Assembly (NCBI RefSeq): GCF_023715615.1
Contig: NZ_JAMBOM010000010.1
Location: forward strand, 1-59,008
DNA: 59,008 nucleotides
Origin: Sporosarcina aquimarina
GTDB taxonomy: Bacteria; Bacillota; Bacilli; Bacillales_A; Planococcaceae
Direction of reading: 5' to 3'
The notes beneath the pieces are model-generated. The model was not told the DNA's origin and searched no databases. It was given only the letters and a program-made list of their open reading frames with translations. A program made the translations under genes and the position numbers. Of this stretch, positions 35,516 through 43,505 are shown piece by piece. The stretch's first letter is position 1; every line of letters starts with the position of its first letter.

Positions 35516-35688
35516 AAAATCACCTCGACTGTTTACTAGTTTCTCTTCATGCATGTATTGAATACATTTTTATTAATAAACTGTTAATATCCCTAAAGGA
35601 AAATTATGCATTCTAAACAAATAGCTCGTTTCCGATATAGACGAAATCGTTATAACTCGAACATCCCCGATTGCTGACGTACCTGATG

Positions 35689-36126
35689 TCAAGTGATCTT
35701 TTTTGAAAACCCTGTACTTTTACCTACATAGCCATTACTTTCATAAAAAGTATGTGCTATTTGACGTTCTTCTCGATTGCCGCTATTTAATGTTATACCT
35801 ATTGCGCCTTGTTGTATTGCCCATTGTTCACAAGCTTTTAAAAGTTTCGTCCCAACCCCTTGATTACGTAGTTTAGAACTTACAACAAACGCAATAATTC
35901 GGACATATAAACCAGTAAATTCATAAGCAAGCCCCTTACACAACCCTGCAAACCCTATAACTTGATTGTTTTTAACAACCACTAGGGCTTCATAATCTCC
36001 ATGTTTTTTTAGTAAATCCAATCGTTTTGATAATTCTTCTAATGTTGTTGGATATCCCAATTCACTCATCAGTTCAACTAAATCTGTGAAATCTGTTGGT
36101 TGTATTGATCTAATCTCAGTTGTCAT
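35689..36126 (-). CDS. GNAT family N-acetyltransferase
   Basis: A 145-residue acetyltransferase: IRSIQPTDFTDLVELMSELGYP, LVVVKNNQVIGFAGLCKGL, IIAFVVSSKLRNQGVGTKLLKACEQ with the CoA loop, and ITLNSGNREERQIAHTFYESNGYVG. The N-terminus with ELGYP-x-x-x-E-E-x-x-x-R is typical of a compact GNAT subgroup close to aminoglycoside N6'-acetyltransferase-like proteins. AAAGGTGAA lies before ATG 36126. Confidence 0.87.
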   Translation of the reverse strand: MTTEIRSIQPTDFTDLVELMSELGYPTTLEELSKRLDLLKKHGDYEALVVVKNNQVIGFAGLCKGLAYEFTGLYVRIIAFVVSSKLRNQGVGTKLLKACEQWAIQQGAIGITLNSGNREERQIAHTFYESNGYVGKSTGFSKKIT

Positions 36127-36223
36127 TTGCTTCACCTTTTCTACAAATTGAAATTATACTATTTACACATTAAGTAGGTAAGGCGCAATTCTTGTTCTAG
36201 AATCTTACCTGTTTTCGCATAAT

Positions 36224-36769
36224 TCATTTTCCAGAAACCTTATAATTTCGTTTTAAAAGGCCCATAAATACAACATCATGCCAAGAACCATTTCGATACA
36301 GTTGTTCCATTAATCTTCCTTCTTCATAAAATCCAAGTTTTTGATAAAGTCGTATCGCCCGTTCATTGAAAGAAAACACTCGTAAATTCACTTTATGCAA
36401 ATTTAATTCGTTGAAAGCAAAGTCTAATAAAAGTGAAAAAGCCTCCGTTCCAATACCCTTACTCCAGTAATCTTTCTCACCGATATCAATGATACATTCA
36501 GCGTTACGGTTTACATAATCAATGTTTATAAGCGATGTAACGCCAATGGGCTTATTTGTTTTAACTTCCTCAATCATGTACCCTTTTGAATTATAGGATT
36601 CAGTTATACTTTTAATGAAATTTTCAGTCTCGGTATAGGTAAAAACATCTAATGAAGGATTAGTAAATTGCATGACCTCTACATCATTTCTCCATTTATG
36701 GTAAATGGAAACATCTTCATCTATATTAGATATTTTCCTTAATCGAATTCTTTTACCTTTAAAAAGCAT
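36224..36769 (-). CDS. GNAT acetyltransferase, SpeG/RimL-like
   Basis: A 181-residue acetyltransferase: LFKGKRIRLRKISNIDEDVSIYHKWRND, EVKTNKPIGVTSLINIDYVNRNAECIIDIGEKDYWSKGIG in which the last part is the CoA loop, and FAFNELNLHKVNLRVFSFNERAIRLYQKLGFYEEGR. The length and the N-terminal R-x-R-L-R-x pattern resemble polyamine or protein N-terminal acetyltransferases. The AGGAAG site is well placed. Confidence 0.87.
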   Translation of the reverse strand: MLFKGKRIRLRKISNIDEDVSIYHKWRNDVEVMQFTNPSLDVFTYTETENFIKSITESYNSKGYMIEEVKTNKPIGVTSLINIDYVNRNAECIIDIGEKDYWSKGIGTEAFSLLLDFAFNELNLHKVNLRVFSFNERAIRLYQKLGFYEEGRLMEQLYRNGSWHDVVFMGLLKRNYKVSGK

Positions 36770-36957
36770 GTAAGCAACTTCCTTTGCATTATTATTTATT
36801 TAATAAGTTTGGAGAGCAGCAGGTGTTCAGTTAACACACCATTTTGTAGAGATTATTTATAGAGAAATCTATTTTTTCGCCTATTCAAAATGAAATATTT
36901 AGTCAGGATTAGTGAATATTTACTGAACAATATAAATATTGAAAGAAGATTGTGATC

Positions 36958-37059
36958 ATGAAAAAATTATATCTTTTATTGTCGTTAACCTTTTTATTAA
37001 TTTTGGTCTCACTGTTTTGTCCAAGAAATAAATTCCTTCAAAGTGCTAACTTATCATAG
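36958..37059 (+). CDS. possible 33-aa signal-peptide-like ORF
   Basis: A plus-strand frame MKKLYLLLSLTFLLILVSLF followed by CPRNKFLQSANLS and a stop. It is a textbook secretory signal (positive N-terminus, long hydrophobic core) with almost nothing after it. Only a weak AGAAG site precedes it. It may be the start of a decayed secreted protein or a small membrane peptide. The rest of 36770-37075 shows nothing recognisable. Confidence 0.35.
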   Translation: MKKLYLLLSLTFLLILVSLFCPRNKFLQSANLS

Positions 37060-37075
37060 AGAAAATGTAATTTTG

Positions 37076-37470
37076 TTAATTATTAGTAAATATTAGCAGT
37101 AAGAAATCTAAATCCTCAGGGTATGTATGAGACATTGTTTTCACTTCAGATAATGACTTCCAAGCAGCAGCTGCAATAATTCCATCAGGATCCTGAATAC
37201 CAGTGCTCGTGCCAACCTTTTCTACTCAAAATAATATGTTTTCACTTCAATCCCTGTAATCGATGTTTCTTTAACTAGCAATTGTTCTAGGATACTCACA
37301 TCATATCCAGTTTCTTCTTTAACTTCCCTTATGCAACATTCCTCTGGACTTTCACCTTCTTCGATTCCGCCAGAAGGAACCGCCCATTCTTCTGATTCTT
37401 GACATTTCACCATTAGTAGTTCATTTTTTTCGTTGAAACAAATCCCTGCTGAACCCAACCAGCTTTTCAT
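37076..37470 (-). pseudogene. frameshifted Nudix hydrolase
   Basis: The N-terminal part is intact: SAGICFNEKNELLMVKCQE and the box GGIEEGESPEECCIREVKEETGYD. It then stops at IEVKTYYFE. In the next frame the sequence continues VGTSTGIQDPDGIIAAAAWKS, then LSEVKTMSHTYPEDLDFLL to a stop at 37076, which is the usual C-terminal half (IQDPDG, AWKS, PED) of this Nudix subgroup. One extra G at the GAG-TAG junction would rejoin the two, so the gene has most likely lost one base. The truncated 86-residue product lacks the last strands and helix of the fold. Confidence 0.75.
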
Positions 37471-37550
37471 CAAATCCCCCAAATCATCAATCCTGTTATT
37501 GAACTATTTGGCCATGCTGAAGAAGAAGCGATTTATAGTAATATGCTCTG

Positions 37551-37687
37551 TTGCTTGTAGCGGAAGACGGCCGACTCCGAAGGGATCAGCGTGCGTCTTG
37601 AGACCCCGCAGGGCGCATGCTTTTCGCGACCGAGGAGGCTTAAGTCACGCCCCTCGGAAAGCGTGCCTTCTGAAGCGGAAAGCAACG
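37551..37687 (+). repeat. GC-rich interspersed repeat, copy 1
   Basis: A sharply GC-rich block in AT-rich surroundings. It shares, in order, GCGGAAGACGG, CGACTCC, ATCAGCG, GACCCCGCAG, CGAGGAGGCT, CGGAAAG and TCTGAAG with 51456-51584 on the other strand. Repeats of this form are scattered in intergenic regions of many Bacillaceae and Planococcaceae genomes. The first and last segments are complementary in part (GGAAG/CTTCTGAAGC), so the RNA can fold. No coding role. Confidence 0.75.
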
Positions 37688-37805
37688 GTCTTCAAGGACT
37701 GTGGACCTGATGCAGCACAGACTAATTGAATGCGTTTGGTTCATTAAGTCTTTATACCATCTATCGACTTAATGAACCTCATAAAAGGACAAAGCAACCT
37801 TTAAG

Positions 37806-38507
37806 TTATGATAGAACGCTAAGTGGTTGAACCACCTCGCAAACTTCACTTTCTTCAAGGAATTTGGTAACGATTGATGAATGGGAGCTACCTACTATAA
37901 ACAAAATACGTTCCTTTTGTGACTCAATGAGACGGGTCAGATTAGAGAACAAAATTAAATTTCTTTTGTACCACCAGCTTAACCAGTTCATACCGACATA
38001 GTTATTGAAGTCACCGATACGTGCTATGTTTACATATATTTTATGGAACATATTAATGAGAACTGGATCATTTAGCTCTTTATAATAATCTACTATACTT
38101 TTACTTTCTGTTAATTCTGGCACGTGAAGTTCCTTATATATTTCATTTAAAAGTTCTGGTTGGTTTTCTCTCCCCCAACTCTCGACTTCTCCATAATGCA
38201 TGTCATACTCGCCCATCCAATCGATTGCGTATATTTGTTCATGGCCAAGCTTTAAACCTAAACGAAACCCTACTTGATCGATTTCATTCATTTCTAAGTT
38301 GTTCGAGCCCGATTTGTAATGGATAAATTTTTCGTTTAACTCCACGTTCTCTTCTGATACCATTTCAACTGCAATCTTCGTTGGTTTAAAAATTGCTAGT
38401 TTAGCAACTAATTCCTTGATTTCAGTTTGCCTTTTTTCGGAATTTAAACCTTCGTGTTCAAACATATGAAAAGTTCCAAGTACAAGCACTTTCGCCTTTT
38501 TCTGCAT
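37806..38507 (-). CDS. DUF5694 (TraB/TIKI-like) protein
   Basis: A 233-residue protein of the DUF5694 family, distantly related to TraB/TIKI metalloprotease-like folds. It opens AKVLVLGTFHMFEHEG with the GTFH strand-loop, has KIAVEMVSEENVELNEKF, then YAIDWMGEYDMHYGE and ends RILFIVGSSHSSIVTKFLEE, the paired GTxH and GSSH elements that place a histidine and glutamate together. The start at 38507 has GGGGGAG upstream and is five bases after the stop of the GNAT gene, so they form an operon. Activity is unproven. Confidence 0.75.
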   Translation of the reverse strand: MQKKAKVLVLGTFHMFEHEGLNSEKRQTEIKELVAKLAIFKPTKIAVEMVSEENVELNEKFIHYKSGSNNLEMNEIDQVGFRLGLKLGHEQIYAIDWMGEYDMHYGEVESWGRENQPELLNEIYKELHVPELTESKSIVDYYKELNDPVLINMFHKIYVNIARIGDFNNYVGMNWLSWWYKRNLILFSNLTRLIESQKERILFIVGSSHSSIVTKFLEESEVCEVVQPLSVLS

Positions 38508-38512
38508 CGAAT

Positions 38513-39058
38513 TTACTCCCCCATTTTTCTCCATTCACCATCCAAAACACTATAGAGAAGAGAATCTCGCCAACCTTCTTCCAATAACATATTTTCTCGC
38601 ATTCTTCCTTCTTGAGTCATTCCGACCTTCCCTAAAACCTTTGAAGAGCCTATGTTTCTTGGATCACATGTAGCGAAGATGCGATGTAGACTTAAGGTCT
38701 CAAATCCAGAGTTTATTAAAAGGGTTGCTACTTCTGTAGCGTATCCCTTGCCCCAATAATCCGGATGAATAATATAACCAATCTCACCTTCTCTATTGGT
38801 AAAACTCTGTATATTCAACTCACCCGCACCAATAAGCACGTCGTTTTCGATGACCGCAAAAACAAACCTACTTCTTGGATTCCTTGTAGCATCTGACAGT
38901 ACTTGTTGCACAAATAGCTGTGATTCTTCTTCGGTATTCGGTCCCCACGGTTGATATTCGCAGACACTGGATTGAGAGGCATAGCTATGTACACCGATCC
39001 AATCTCTTTCTTCCATCTCTCTCAAGGTAATTCTTTCACCCTCTAAAGATTCAGTCAT
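38513..39058 (-). CDS. GNAT acetyltransferase, RimJ/RimL type
   Basis: A 181-residue acetyltransferase: LEGERITLREMEERDWIGVHSY, SVCEYQPWGPNTEEES, VFAVIENDVLIGAGELNIQS, the CoA loop YIIHPDYWGKGYATEVATLL and DPRNIGSSKVLGKVGMTQEGR, ending with MLLEEGWRDSLLYSVL. This is the typical layout of ribosomal-protein or small-molecule N-acetyltransferases. GGGGAGG precedes the ATG. It is co-transcribed with the DUF5694 gene. Confidence 0.88.
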   Translation of the reverse strand: MTESLEGERITLREMEERDWIGVHSYASQSSVCEYQPWGPNTEEESQLFVQQVLSDATRNPRSRFVFAVIENDVLIGAGELNIQSFTNREGEIGYIIHPDYWGKGYATEVATLLINSGFETLSLHRIFATCDPRNIGSSKVLGKVGMTQEGRMRENMLLEEGWRDSLLYSVLDGEWRKMGE

Positions 39059-39114
39059 TCAAGCAGCCTCCCCACTCCGGTGGTATTTCTTTCTATGAAA
39101 GATACAATGTTAAG

Positions 39115-40140
39115 TTACAAATTCCATTCAAACCATCTTCCGTGACCATCTGTGTCACCGATCGTGTTTTTATATTCCACACCATTCTCATAGTAATCTA
39201 GATGGAGTTGTCGATCCCACATATTATTGTAAATATGAAAGACGTCTCTCTTACTCCCGATTTTAGCAATCTTATCTAATAAGTCGTGTTTGGTTTCAGT
39301 TGGGATTTGGTTTGCCACATGAGTGTGGAAGATACAAATCGTTGAGTCTGTAGGAAGTGTATCTACTACTTCTGAAAGTAAAAGGACACCATCGCCTTCA
39401 ACGAGTTTTACTGGGTTTTCTTTCAAAGACTCAGCAGCCCTGTCGAATAACTCCAATCGTTCCTGATGCTCTGGCCAAATGAGTGACTTTAACCACAAAT
39501 AGTCTTCAGGAACAGATAGATTGCTTATATTGAGATCTAATCCAATTTTAGATGCAATTGGAGGGCTTTCAGAAAGTATTATTGGAAAGTGATCACCTTT
39601 AACTTCCGAGGTTATATGAACACGAGCACCTTTTTTTCCAAACGTTTCACCTGTACCATATGAATAGCTATAGTGATCCCATAAAAGCTGAAGACCCGCA
39701 CTGGTTCCAATTTCAATAAGAGATAATGGTTTATCAACTTTGTTGTAAATCCACGAAAATACTGGATAGAGATAGCCGCATCGCCTAACTTCATTTGTTT
39801 GAACTAACCTGCTCTCTACTATTGAAATGATTTCCTCTCGATATCGCTCGCAGAAATCTTTAAAATTGCTGAATGTCTTGTTGTCTATTTTCCTTGGTGG
39901 ATTTGTAACACTGCTATAATAGTCTTTTAATGGATGTTCATATCCTTTTAATAGAAGATAATGAACAGCCCCGAATAGTAGGTTAGGTACCGGTTGACCT
40001 TTTGGCACTGCCAGGCACAAGTCGAGTAGATCAACGTCTTCAGCAATCTTCAAAGACAAAAACTCATAAAGTTCACTGGAACCCTTACATTCCATGTTTG
40101 CGAAGTTCATAAAACTCCTGGATAAATGTGAGTCTTGCAT
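39115..40140 (-). CDS. DUF2332 family protein
   Basis: A 341-residue protein of family DUF2332. The N-terminal helical part includes SSELYEFLSLKIAEDVDLLDL and PVPNLLFGAVHYLLLKG; the core has the methyltransferase-like strand LSLIEIGTSAGLQLLWDHYSY (an SAM-binding GxSxG-like loop), LVEGDGVLLL and ICIFHTHVANQIP. The fold suggests a SAM-dependent enzyme, but no reaction is known. GAGGAGG lies just upstream of ATG. It sits 51 bases from the S66 peptidase gene on the same strand, so co-transcription is likely. Confidence 0.85.
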   Translation of the reverse strand: MQDSHLSRSFMNFANMECKGSSELYEFLSLKIAEDVDLLDLCLAVPKGQPVPNLLFGAVHYLLLKGYEHPLKDYYSSVTNPPRKIDNKTFSNFKDFCERYREEIISIVESRLVQTNEVRRCGYLYPVFSWIYNKVDKPLSLIEIGTSAGLQLLWDHYSYSYGTGETFGKKGARVHITSEVKGDHFPIILSESPPIASKIGLDLNISNLSVPEDYLWLKSLIWPEHQERLELFDRAAESLKENPVKLVEGDGVLLLSEVVDTLPTDSTICIFHTHVANQIPTETKHDLLDKIAKIGSKRDVFHIYNNMWDRQLHLDYYENGVEYKNTIGDTDGHGRWFEWNL

Positions 40141-40190
40141 AATTGTTCCTCCTCTTATGCTGTTTAAAAACGGCGTAGATATTTCCTTAC

Positions 40191-41186
40191 TTAAACGTCA
40201 AGCCAACGTTCAGTACAAACAACAGTTGTTGCATCAGCATCTAACTTGACCTTTTTTCCAATGGCTAATGGATGCATGGGATGGGTGTGACACGTGTCGA
40301 ATTCAGCTAATATGGGAATTGTCAGTCCATCGAGCTGTTCTAGCAATAAATCCAAAGGCTGTTTGCCTGTACCTAAATCATCATATAATTCATGTTTCCC
40401 TAAAATGATGCCCGCGACTTTTTCGAAGATCCCATGTACTTTCAGCATAGCTAGATTCTTTTCCACAACAGATGGTGGTTTTGTACAGTCTTCGATTAGT
40501 AAAATATCCCCTTGCTTAATCTCAGGGAAATACGGTGACCCGATAAAGCCGTACATCGTATTTAAGTTCCCGCCGATCAGACGTCCTTCTGCAACTCCTC
40601 CGTTCCCCGTCACCCATTCATTTGGATACAACTTTTTCTCAGTCGTCTTCTCCAACCAGTTGACCGGTTCGTCGGACCAATAGTCAGACATCGGCACTTC
40701 GTAAGGACAATCAGTTACTTTCAAAAAATACTTCTCGAAATAGCGATATGTATCATTGACTAGTGGCTCGAATTCCCCAAACGATGGAACCAGAGCAGGT
40801 CCATAAAATGTAGGAATGCCTGTTTTAGCATAAAGCGCCAGAAGTATCGCTGTGGTATCCGAATAGCCAACTACAAGTTTCGGGTTTTGTTTAAATGCTT
40901 CGTAGTCAATATAAGGCAACATACTATTTGAATTGGTACCACCAATTGTAGACATAATCATCGTGACATCCGGATCTCTAAGTAACTCATTCAGTTCATC
41001 TGCTCGCTCTTTTGGCGTGCCTGAACGGTACTCTTCGGCTTTCCCTGTTAAATTCCCCTCTTTCACGATGAATCCTTTCGATTCCAAAAACACTTTTGCC
41101 CGTTTATAGCGAGGTTCTGCATTAACCGTTGCGGGTGATGATGGGGAGAAGATTCCGATTGTATCCCCTTGTTTTAATCGCTTCAT
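40191..41186 (-). CDS. S66 peptidase, MccF/LD-carboxypeptidase family
   Basis: A 331-residue serine peptidase of family S66. The nucleophile is in LVVGYSDTTAILLALY, the acid in LLIEDCTKPPSVVEKNL and the histidine in AEFDTCHTHPMHPLAIG. The N-terminal motif GDTIGIFSPSSPATV and the longer C-terminal domain resemble MccF, which cleaves the toxic microcin C7 nucleotide-peptide, more than cytoplasmic LdcA. Either peptidoglycan recycling or peptide-nucleotide self-defence is possible. AAGGAGG sits before the ATG. A 51-codon membrane ORF is 17 bases upstream. Confidence 0.87.
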   Translation of the reverse strand: MKRLKQGDTIGIFSPSSPATVNAEPRYKRAKVFLESKGFIVKEGNLTGKAEEYRSGTPKERADELNELLRDPDVTMIMSTIGGTNSNSMLPYIDYEAFKQNPKLVVGYSDTTAILLALYAKTGIPTFYGPALVPSFGEFEPLVNDTYRYFEKYFLKVTDCPYEVPMSDYWSDEPVNWLEKTTEKKLYPNEWVTGNGGVAEGRLIGGNLNTMYGFIGSPYFPEIKQGDILLIEDCTKPPSVVEKNLAMLKVHGIFEKVAGIILGKHELYDDLGTGKQPLDLLLEQLDGLTIPILAEFDTCHTHPMHPLAIGKKVKLDADATTVVCTERWLDV

Positions 41187-41203
41187 TTTCCGACCTCCTT
41201 CTC

Positions 41204-41359
41204 TTACAATTTGTTCATCTTATCCGCAATAGTCCGCAAGATTTGATTTTTTTCTTTCTGTAATTTAATGAAAGTGATTAGAAACCAAATGATGAACACA
41301 AATGGTACAAGCCAAAAAAGTAATGAAAGGAGTGAGAGTATCGAAATCATATTTTCCAT
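41204..41359 (-). CDS. 51-aa single-pass membrane protein
   Basis: A short ORF with GGAAGGAGG nine bases before its ATG. One membrane helix (LLFWLVPFVFIIWFLITF, about residues 13-30) is followed by a charged, coiled-coil-like tail KLQKEKNQILRTIADKMNKL. Its stop is 17 bases before the S66 gene, so both are on one transcript. Bases 41360-41640, between this and the plus-strand permease, hold the two divergent promoters but no other gene that I can see. Confidence 0.7.
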   Translation of the reverse strand: MENMISILSLLSLLFWLVPFVFIIWFLITFIKLQKEKNQILRTIADKMNKL

Positions 41360-41648
41360 GAAAATTCCTCCTTCCTATTTAATAACTCATTAGATACTGT
41401 GGGTTATGTATAACGAGATTAGAAACTATTTTCCGAATGTTAACTCTTTTGTTCCGGATAATTATACCATATTTCTATCTATCAACAAATGATGATTGGA
41501 AAATATTGAGTACTTGCTTCTATTTAAATGGTTCATCTCAGTGCAAGTAGTGAAATTTTTTTGTATCGATTCAATTGTAATGCTGTGTTTATGTAGCGTT
41601 CATGTTGAGGGATTACACTGAGGGTATTCAATCACGGAGGTGTTCACC

Positions 41649-42683
41649 ATGCAAATGGCGTGGAAAGAAGTTAAAAAAAGTAAAATGAAATTCCTGATAC
41701 TCGGTTCAATCATCTTTTTGGTCAGTTTCTTGACGTTCATTATCTCGGGTCTTGCAAACGGGTTGTCTGAAGACAATGCCGCCCTTATTAAAAATGTCCC
41801 CAACGGGAAGTTCTACTTGAATGAAGATGCAAAACAAACATACAGCCTTTCTAAAATCGATGTCGATCAGCAAGACAATTTGCTCGCAGACTACAATGGG
41901 GCAACTGCAATGTCCATTCAAATGGGCTTCGTCAACGATGCAGAAGACAAACAACACAGTGTTGCATTTGTGACGTCCACTGACAGTGAACTATTCCCTA
42001 ATGTCAAAGACAATGAAGTCGTATTAGATGCTTCCTTAAAAGATGAAGGGATCAAAGTCGGTGACATTCTCACGAATAACCAATTCAGCGGAGAGTTCAA
42101 AGTCGTTGGTTTTGCAGAGAAGCAAACGTATAGCCACGCACCTGTTGCGTTCATCAGCATGAAAAACTATCAAGAAATTTACCGTGTGATGGAAATGCAG
42201 ACGGTATTCATCCCAGGATCAGATAGTCCGGATTCCATAAAGGGACTTGAATCATTCACTAACAAAGAATTCTTGAATACGATTCCGAGCTATGGCGCAG
42301 AACAAATGTCCCTTAACATGATCATTTGGTTCCTCGTTGTGATCAGCGGTATGCTGTTTGCGATTTTCTTCTACATGATGAACGTTCAGAAAATAGGATT
42401 GTATGGCATTTTGAAAGCGATTGGTGTAAAAACAAGCTCTCTGTTCAGCATGATGTGGTATCAAATGCTGCTCATTACAGTCGTTTCACTAGTATTATCT
42501 GTTGGTCTAAGCCAGTTGTTTAGCATGGTAGCCCCTGCGGGAATGCCTTTTAGTTTGCCAATTGAAACCACATTACTTCTATCTGTCGTATTCCTAGTCA
42601 TTGGCTTCATAGGAGCAACCATTTCCGGATTCCAAATCAAAAAAGTGGAGCCGTTGCAGGCAATCCAACAAGGAGAGATGTAA
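41649..42683 (+). CDS. FtsX-like ABC transporter permease
   Basis: A 344-residue MacB/FtsX-type permease. An N-terminal membrane helix (residues 14-34, KFLILGSIIFLVSFLTFIIS) is followed by a large extracytoplasmic domain to about residue 220 and three C-terminal helices, the usual 1+3 pattern, ending TISGFQIKKVEPLQAIQQGEM, the classical E-P-x-x-A-I motif. ATG 41649 follows GGAGGTG by six bases; the GTG three codons earlier overlaps the site. It is co-transcribed with the ATPase one base later. Mechanotransmission exporters of this type move lipoproteins, peptides or drugs. Confidence 0.88.
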   Translation: MQMAWKEVKKSKMKFLILGSIIFLVSFLTFIISGLANGLSEDNAALIKNVPNGKFYLNEDAKQTYSLSKIDVDQQDNLLADYNGATAMSIQMGFVNDAEDKQHSVAFVTSTDSELFPNVKDNEVVLDASLKDEGIKVGDILTNNQFSGEFKVVGFAEKQTYSHAPVAFISMKNYQEIYRVMEMQTVFIPGSDSPDSIKGLESFTNKEFLNTIPSYGAEQMSLNMIIWFLVVISGMLFAIFFYMMNVQKIGLYGILKAIGVKTSSLFSMMWYQMLLITVVSLVLSVGLSQLFSMVAPAGMPFSLPIETTLLLSVVFLVIGFIGATISGFQIKKVEPLQAIQQGEM

Positions 42684-42684
42684 G

Positions 42685-43359
42685 ATGGCGATATTTACAA
42701 TTGACGATGTCGAAAAAACATTCAAAAATGGTGATGTTAGTGAGAAGATCTTAAAAGGTGTCGATCTAGACTTGAACGAAGGCGAAATCACAGCTCTCGT
42801 TGGTCCTTCCGGTTCGGGTAAGTCGACGATCTTGACGATTGCCGCTGGACTGCAGAAAGCAACTGGTGGGCAAGTACTCTTTGAAGGTAAAGATATGACC
42901 CAGATGAGCCAAGAAGAAATCCGTAAAATCCGTTCAAGTGAATTCGGATTTGTGTTCCAGTCTTCACACCTTGTCCCCTTTTTGACGGTGGAGGATCAGT
43001 TGTTGCTCATGCTCGATGTAGCAGAAACGAAGTTAAACAAAAAGCAGCAGAAGCAAGAAGTATTAAAAGTGCTGGATCTTGTCGGCATGTCACATCGGAA
43101 AGATGCCTACCCTTCTTCCCTCTCAGGTGGGGAAAAACAACGTGTCGCAATTGCACGAGCGATTATTCACCAACCGAAAATGCTATTTGCGGATGAACCA
43201 ACAGCGAGTCTCGACTCTAAACGGTCCAAAGAGGTAATGGAAATAATCCGTAACTTAACGAAAACCCTTCAAATCACAACGTTAATGGTCACACATGACG
43301 AAGAAATGCTTCCCTATGCAGACCGGATTGTAACGATGAAAGATGGATTAATTGATTAA
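42685..43359 (+). CDS. ABC transporter ATPase, MacB/LolD type
   Basis: A 224-residue ATPase: Walker [12 protein letters not shown] at about 39, Q-loop VFQSSHLVPFLTVEDQLLL, signature [14 protein letters not shown], Walker B MLFADEPTASLDSKR and H-loop VTHDEEML. LSGGEKQR is the strict LolD/MacB form. It follows the permease stop by one base, so the pair forms one exporter unit. The operon ends in a hairpin terminator at 43371. YhgE/Pip lies downstream after the terminator. Confidence 0.92.
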   Translation: MAIFTIDDVEKTFKNGDVSEKILKGVDLDLNEGEITALVGPSGSGKSTILTIAAGLQKATGGQVLFEGKDMTQMSQEEIRKIRSSEFGFVFQSSHLVPFLTVEDQLLLMLDVAETKLNKKQQKQEVLKVLDLVGMSHRKDAYPSSLSGGEKQRVAIARAIIHQPKMLFADEPTASLDSKRSKEVMEIIRNLTKTLQITTLMVTHDEEMLPYADRIVTMKDGLID

Positions 43360-43370
43360 ATGAGTAAACT

Positions 43371-43395
43371 CCTTATCCGGACGTTCAGGATAAGG
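43371..43395 (+). terminator. Rho-independent terminator
   Basis: CCTTATCC, nine-base loop, GGATAAGG followed by GGTTTTTGGG, 11 bases beyond the ATPase stop. It separates the permease/ATPase pair from the YhgE/Pip gene. Confidence 0.8.
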
Positions 43396-43505
43396 GGTTT
43401 TTGGGTAGTATAGAAGTGAGGGCATTCAAGTAACGAATACATACTCAATGCTACACGAATCTAGTAGTATGGACATCATTATTCAAACGAAAGGAAGGCA
43501 AACCA

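Noticed and set aside
37433..37729. 98-codon plus-strand ORF
   Set aside because: It lies mostly within the GC-rich interspersed repeat and antisense to the broken Nudix gene; the composition reflects the repeat and there is no ribosome site.
359..41359. classical integron cassette array
   Set aside because: No tyrosine integrase IntI and no attC-like palindromes with the GTTRRRY core were seen; many spacers are too long and some genes form operons.
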